Below are positions 58,501-64,000 of a stretch of DNA of 64,000 nucleotides, piece by piece (positions within the stretch are counted from its first letter, which is position 1; every line of letters starts with the position of its first letter). The notes beneath the pieces were generated by a model. It was not told the origin of the DNA and did no database searches. It was given only the letters and a program-made list of their open reading frames with translations. A program made the position numbers and the translations under genes. The DNA is from Parascedosporium putredinis. Taxonomy: Eukaryota; Ascomycota; Sordariomycetes; Microascales; Microascaceae. The stretch covers positions 744,001 through 808,000 of the forward strand of contig CASHTG010000012.1 of assembly GCA_949357655.1 (NCBI GenBank). The letters run 5' to 3'.

Positions 58501-61500
58501 TACATTTATATTTCCCTCATCTCCCTTATCCCTCATATCTCGGCCATTCTTGCGGCAATGGGATCAATCTTCCGGCGCAGACCTCGCGGTTGACGGCAAG
58601 TCGAGGCGTGGGTGTATTATCGTACCGTACCAGTCCGCGCTGAGCTCCAACAGACACTACCAATGGCGAGCACTTGCTAATCATCCTCGTCTCTTGATCG
58701 AACCTCACTCCTACGCCGGAACGGAGCAAGGATTGTTTCTGGGACTGGCAGGCCACGAAGAGGATTTCGATCTCCAACAAACTGAAGGAAGGAATGAATA
58801 GTGCTCATAAATCATTCGTCTCGAATCAAATTCCCCAAGGGTCGTTGATTGAGATTTGCACTCGGGAAACGCAAGCGTATGGGCGTACGTCATATTGATG
58901 AATGAGATCAATAGCTAGAATTTATTCTGGCCTTCACCCTAAAGTCTATAAGTCCTGATGGGGCTCTTTTGCGCGGGCCAACAATACACCGCATGTGAAA
59001 GGGACCAAAGGCGTTCAACTTGGAAAAGAAGCTCTTCATCCGGGACTTCTTGGTGCCTTGGCACTCCCACCTATTCTCGGAGTCCCATTTCCTTGTTTTA
59101 TTCTTCTTGGGGTAAAGAAAGATCTCCCCGGCTTGCGAGTTTGACTGTCAGGTGAGCGGCAACTCTACCAGTTCAGAGTTTACTGAAAGTCTCCAGCATG
59201 CGAAAAGATGTGTTAGGTGAGACCTACCGAAGTACCACACTGAAGTGGCTGCACCGCCAAGTGAAGTTTGAGAGGCTGGATGAACGGGAGTGAGAGACCC
59301 TGCACAACGGTCAACGGACAAGGGCTAGTGTGTGAAAACCACACCACACCTGTCCGTCATGACTCCATCTAGACTAAAAACTTGCAGACTCCAAGGGCCT
59401 CAGACTGTCGATATGCCCAGTGGCCTCCTTTTGCGAGGCCGGCCTTGTTATTTCCTACAACTAGATAGGTAAGCGATAAATGTATCCCAAGTTCTGGGAT
59501 CTCCCGATGTCTGTTCAACTCTTGTTCCTTTTTCCGCGATATGTTTTTTCTTCCTCCTTTTCTTATAGCCCTGTAATGAAAAGAAGAAAAAAAAAAAAAC
59601 ACGTCTGCCAATCCACCTGTTTCTTGAGGAATTGAGAAGAGACAGGGTAGTGTCAATAACAAGCCATGGCCCCTGTTAAGTGGTTGCAGAAGGTGGTTCT
59701 TAATGCGCGTTCCCTTGTTCCCTTGCTGGCAAGGGCCGTCGTCGTCAACGTTATGATGAGAATTCCCAACGTGAAATGACAAGAGCGGTCTCGACTCTTG
59801 GCATGCGGTAATATGAATGGCTTGTGAGGTGGCTGGACGACTTGAACGACATGGAAATTCCGCGTGGCGACGAGATTTCTCCTGGTTCTCTTTTCTCGGA
59901 AATGGGATGCGACCACGGCCTTTCGATCTTTTTTGCCATTCCTTTTTTCTCTCTTTGTTTTACGGTTATACCAATAAGCTTTAAGCGGCGGCCTCTCTTT
60001 CGATGGACCCGAAAGGAAGTCCACACCAGCAATGGGAGTGAAAAAGGGCATCCCGCTGAGATGGTGGGCAGCCTGCCTTCCCGCCACCTGCGCTGTTGGC
60101 AAAATGCAACATTCCGCCATCTCGATTAGGAAATTATACAAGGTTGAATGCCACGGTGGTGGGCACCATTCCTCTCCCCTATTTCCCCCATCGTCTTTTT
60201 TCTTTCCCTTTTCTATCCTTGCACGGGTCGCTTGACCTCTTCCAAGCGAATGGACGTCAAACATGCCTATCCACGCCAGTGTGGTACCTACGAGGAGAAG
60301 GAGAGTTGGAAAGTGGAGTGAGAACTCGAATGAGAAAGAGTCCTTGCATGGAACTACTGGTGACTCGTGCCCATCAATTCATGATTCATGAGAGGGGTGT
60401 CAGCTTGTGAGAGTGGCGGGAGGAGAAACGCAACAGTGTGCCACGCACCCAACAAGGATCCATCTACTTGTCTGTTTGTCCGTTTCGATATTGATATGCA
60501 GGCGGCGATTTTTATTAGCTTGTGCCTCTTCTAGTTGACCACCACAACTAGTGTTGGGATTGAAGTTAGCACGAGAAAGAGATGAGGGGACAAGCAGCAT
60601 TTGTTTATTGAACTGGCCTGGCCACTACCTGCAAAGGCATGAACAAACTTCCAGCTAACGCAAACGAAACTAGATTGCGGGTAAGGACCTCGAATGGTGA
60701 AAATGACCACGTCGAGTCGCAATCGGAGGAGGGTCAGGGCGAACCGTCCGCGTGGACTTCAGCGAAGCAGGTCGGAATTTGGGTGGGGGCCCTTTGAGGC
60801 CGATGCGAGGGCGCCAGGGGAGGAGTGATGCCAAGCTCCCAAGCTCTTGATTCGCAGGCGACGGACGAGGAACCCCAAATGATTTGCCAGGGCGTTGCCA
60901 GATTTGGCAAGCCAGGTCCGGTCCCACAAATGATGCTTCAGCTTTTGAAGCCCTTCCTCTTTGGTGGCTGCAGCCCACCCGCACCAACTCCGCTGCTCCC
61001 AAGGACTATTCAACTTTCTCTCCATGCTTTCGGTTTAGCACAAGCTGAAGCTCGCCTGTCGCGTCGCCCCGCCTCCTCTTTGCTCTTCCTGCCCCTTTGC
61101 GCTAGCTGCCCCCTCTCCCTAACAGGTGGGGGAGACGGGGCACCAAACAGGAAGTCATGTAGGTTTTCGCCGAAAGATGGGATGTATGGTGAAGGAGGGG
61201 GACTCGGTTTGCTCAACGACGCAAGGGGGTCTAGATGTCCTGTTGATTTTTTCGTCCTTGCAAGGTTTTAGGGTGGACTTTTGGGCTTTCCTTATTTTCT
61301 TTTTCTTTTCCTGAGTGCTCCTCTCTGCAGGTTTCGTAGAGCGGACGGGCGGTCAAGTTGTACATTCGCCGAGTACCACGCTCGTTGGAGAGATGTAGGT
61401 GGACTTCCAATGTCGCTTGCTGCCCTGCAATTTGCACTATGACCATCGGCGTTAAGTAGGTACAGGGTCCCTGCGTCCCGGTTGAGCAACACAGACCCGA

Positions 61501-63346
61501 TACAGCTAAAATCCTGGGGTGAGTACTTCGTACAATACATCCATGCAACAATACTCCCACAACTGTTTAGCTTCTGTCAGTAATCGCTCGTGCAAAGTGA
61601 AAGGGGGTAAAAGCAAGAGGATCCGTCTGTCGCGCTCCTTCACCCATCTCAGAGACTAACGACTTCGGTCTCATACAGCATAGAATGCCCTCTCCGTCCA
61701 CCAAGCATAGTTCACCACCTTGTGGATGGCAACGAAAGCAGCGCGCTTCCTCTCCATCTGGGGCTCATCGTACACGAGCACTTCTTAGCGATTTGAAAAA
61801 GGGTTGGAGCTGTCGCCACTCCTGGAGAGTGAGGTCGGAGAAGGTTGGGCCATTGAGCCACAATCACATACCCCCTCCATCCTCCCCCAAATCTCTCAAT
61901 TTTTTCGATGGCTCGCGCTTCCCCTCATCAATCAAACCCCTTGCTATTTGACTCGTCCCTCAAAACTCACACTGCATGGGAGTGGATGTACGTACAAGTG
62001 ATGGTACGCTGCTGGTCTATCCACCTCTGTCCAGACCGGACTGGTCCGTGGAACAATGCCCGCTACAAAGCCCATACCCCCTGCTGATAGACTCGCCCCG
62101 CACAACTCGTAGTACTGGGGGTGTAGAGTTCCCCGTCTGTACATACATAGTAATGCCCTGATCATGGATTACAACGGCCGCCGCAACTCTAGTGTATGCC
62201 TTTTCCCCGGAAGCATAACATTGGCGGCTAGGCGAGCAATCTGTCCCTGTTCTGGCGTTCCTCAGAACATATACTTCAATGCTATTATCGCCGACCAATA
62301 CATATGCACTTTCCTCCGCTCTCCCTCCTTCCCTTCCCACCCACCTTTCTCTCTGCTCTCTCATCCAAGAGGTCTTGTGTTGTCGTGACATCCCGTGGGC
62401 AGGTAAAGCTCGCTCTTGTCCACTTGCGCGTCTTTCAACCTTGCACCTCCACGAAGGTCGGCATTCCTCCTTCCCTCGCGACCTACACCGTCTAGCAGTC
62501 TTGTCTCTTCCCATCCTCTGCTACCAATATCGCTGGTGTGTTGCGGTGCTACCTGCCTTTTACGTGCTGGAGAGCGTCAGTTTCTTGTCGACAGTCCCTC
62601 AGCACTGCGTTTTGCGACGACCTACAAAACATTCGACACTCAACCACTGACATCTATACGTCTTGATCGCCCTTCCCCAGAGACTTCAATTTCTTTTCTT
62701 CTTTCTTCCACTCTCGGAACCCATCACTGTTGCGAGCTCGCCATATTGGAACTTTTCTATTTTTTTTTTATTTTTTTTTCCCTCGTCATCTCCTTTTCCT
62801 GGTTCGCCCAAGCACGAGCCTTGCCAGGAGTGGCCAAAACCAAGATTTCAGGAGTACCTCCACAGCCGTCCTTGCATCTCCTTGTTTCTGCACCAGCCCG
62901 CAGTGACACAATCCGATTCACCTAGCTAAAGGAGGTCTCATTTTACTCCGCGTCCGTTGAGAAACCAGGCCTAATTGAACATCAATTGATCGGTATTATC
63001 CTCACGGAAGGGCATCAGACGTCATTGACAAACAGCCAACATCAATCATCTGAACACATCCATCTATAGATCAAACCACCAATTCATCCACAGCCTCCCT
63101 CCCACTCACTAAAAGGCCTTATCTCCCGACAACCTCACAACCACACAAGGCCTTGCTTTCCACCCCCATCGCAACCCTTTCCCCCATATCTTCGGTACGT
63201 ACATATGTAGTCACTTGAATCTACCATGGGCGTTTTTGGATTGGATGTGGTCCTTTCACCTGGGCCCGATTCTTTAACAAGTAGTTCATATCCTAACACG
63301 CAGTCGTCTCCTTAGTCCACCCCACGATTACATCAAACCCCTCAAA
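55537..63346. other. 7.8-kb gene-poor interval
   Basis: The longest stretch without a recognisable gene. Minus-strand frame 56061-55573 is open for 162 codons but has no family look and overlaps the upstream region of the small gene. From about 62300 to 63300 the plus strand becomes CT-rich with T-runs at 62760-62780, suiting a long leader or promoter of the gene at 63347. No terminal repeats, transposase or reverse transcriptase motifs, tRNA or CRISPR units were noticed. Confidence 0.5.
63195..63303 (+). promoter_or_regulatory. Probable 5' UTR intron of the 63347 gene
   Basis: Donor GTACGT at 63195, branch-like CCTAAC at about 63291-63296 and acceptor CGCAG ending at 63303, 43 bp before the ATG. 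The spacing and motifs are those of an ordinary fungal intron, lying wholly in the leader. Confidence 0.55.
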
Positions 63347-63867
63347 ATGGCGTATCCCACGATAATAGAAGAGAGGTCGGAGACACCGACACCGACGCAG
63401 CCCCCGTTGCCCATTTAACTGTCGCGACGAATCACGTCGCGTCCCCTAAGAAGTCGGACTCGTCGCTAAGCGCCGCCTCGACCACATTATCTTCCTCCGC
63501 GGAGAAGGGCTTCAACGTTCATGTCGACGACCAAATCACAACGCCGCTCTCTCTCCAGCAATCGAACCCTTTCGACACGGATATCGAAGCCATTATCCCC
63601 GTCACCCAATCTGACTCGCGGCGTAAGTCGGCCACAATGGCAAGGGGCGATTGCCAAGTCTGGCCAGGCCAGGAGCACTGGAAACAAAAGGCGAAGGCTG
63701 CCAAACGCGCCCGGTCGTGTGCTTGGATGGCCTCGCTTAGCAGGCGGACTCGGATTGCGGTAAAGATTGCCATCATCCTCCTCATCATCGGCATCGCCGT
63801 TGGCATTGGTTTTGGCATCAGCAAGCCGCTTGGCGCCCCAATCTGGGGAACTCCCGATGGTCACTAA
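63347..63867 (+). CDS. Small fungal protein with one C-terminal membrane span
   Basis: About 173 residues once one base is added at ccc 63356-63358. As read, the first frame ends after 23 codons. The N-terminal two-thirds is polar and Ser/Thr/Asp-rich (ASTTLSSSAEKGFNVHVDDQ, SNPFDTDIEAIIPVTQSDSR). Then comes a Lys/Arg-rich stretch (HWKQKAKAAKRARSC) and a hydrophobic span (IAVKIAIILLIIGIAVGIGF) with a glycine pattern, followed by a short tail GISKPLGAPIWG. Positive residues before the span suggest a single-pass protein with the polar N-terminus cytosolic. It resembles a family of unnamed ascomycete membrane proteins with the same C-terminal Gly-rich span. Function unknown. Confidence 0.7.
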
Positions 63868-64000
63868 ACTAGGCGGGCAAGGCATGAGATATAGTAGACC
63901 ACTACCTATCGCCTGGCGGCTTAAAGAAGCCCTCCCCTCTCCTTTTCACGACGGTACACAGCAGCAGGCCGCCTTGAATTCCTCCTCAAATTTCTCCTTA

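Overview
The window is nuclear DNA of a filamentous ascomycete, probably a Sordariomycete-like mould. The evidence is short GT-AG introns with CTAAC-type branch sites, CT-rich tracts ahead of start codons, and fungal-only families: the fungal-specific transcription-factor domain, UstYa/DUF3328, CBM1, and a secreted intradiol dioxygenase. No tRNA, rRNA, CRISPR array or intact transposon was recognised. Species cannot be fixed from the sequence.

Layout, left to right. 1-2768 (-): 3'-incomplete C2H2 plus fungal-trans transcription factor. 6589-7441 (-): YAR1-like ankyrin protein. 7926-9623 (-): SPO11, divergent from ERG7 lanosterol synthase at 10170-12612 (+). 13644-15186 (+): mitochondrial gamma-butyrobetaine/trimethyllysine dioxygenase-like protein. 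15841-17309 (+): SGT1. 17685-19279 (-): SEN2. 20421-22195 (+): ceramide glucosyltransferase. 22625-24530 (-): MFS transporter. Then comes a sparser, more accessory part: intradiol dioxygenase (25859-27735, -), UstYa-like protein (32155-33178, +), secreted CBM1 protein (33876-34621, -), and a very large A-T-triple-beta-helix NRPS-like membrane enzyme (39071-44199, -). Housekeeping genes resume with NOB1 (48941-50532, +), NOP10 (51001-51310, -), a SEC14-family protein (52010-53222, +), TRAPP subunit TRS31 (53812-54630, +) and a small unknown gene (54995-55536, -). A gene-poor stretch of nearly 8 kb follows, ending in a small C-terminally anchored membrane protein (63347-63867, +).

Functional themes. 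Several genes serve ribosome or RNA maturation (YAR1, NOB1, NOP10, SEN2). Several serve membrane lipid and traffic (ERG7, glucosylceramide synthase, SEC14, TRS31). The accessory part encodes secreted or membrane-bound enzymes that fit catechol degradation, plant-polymer binding and specialised metabolism.

Two points dominate. First, almost every gene needs one or more single-base corrections. Nearly all are one base missing from a homopolymer, so the sequence behaves like an incompletely polished assembly, and apparent frameshifts should not be read as pseudogenes. Second, the most unusual system is the 39-44 kb gene. It has the architecture of bacterial epsilon-poly-lysine synthetase (A, T, then three membrane-linked beta-helix domains), but its adenylation domain looks like an acyl-CoA synthetase rather than an amino-acid activator, and it carries an extra C-terminal-subdomain-like segment before the carrier domain. 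SPO11 also has an in-frame TAG that is not a homopolymer artefact.
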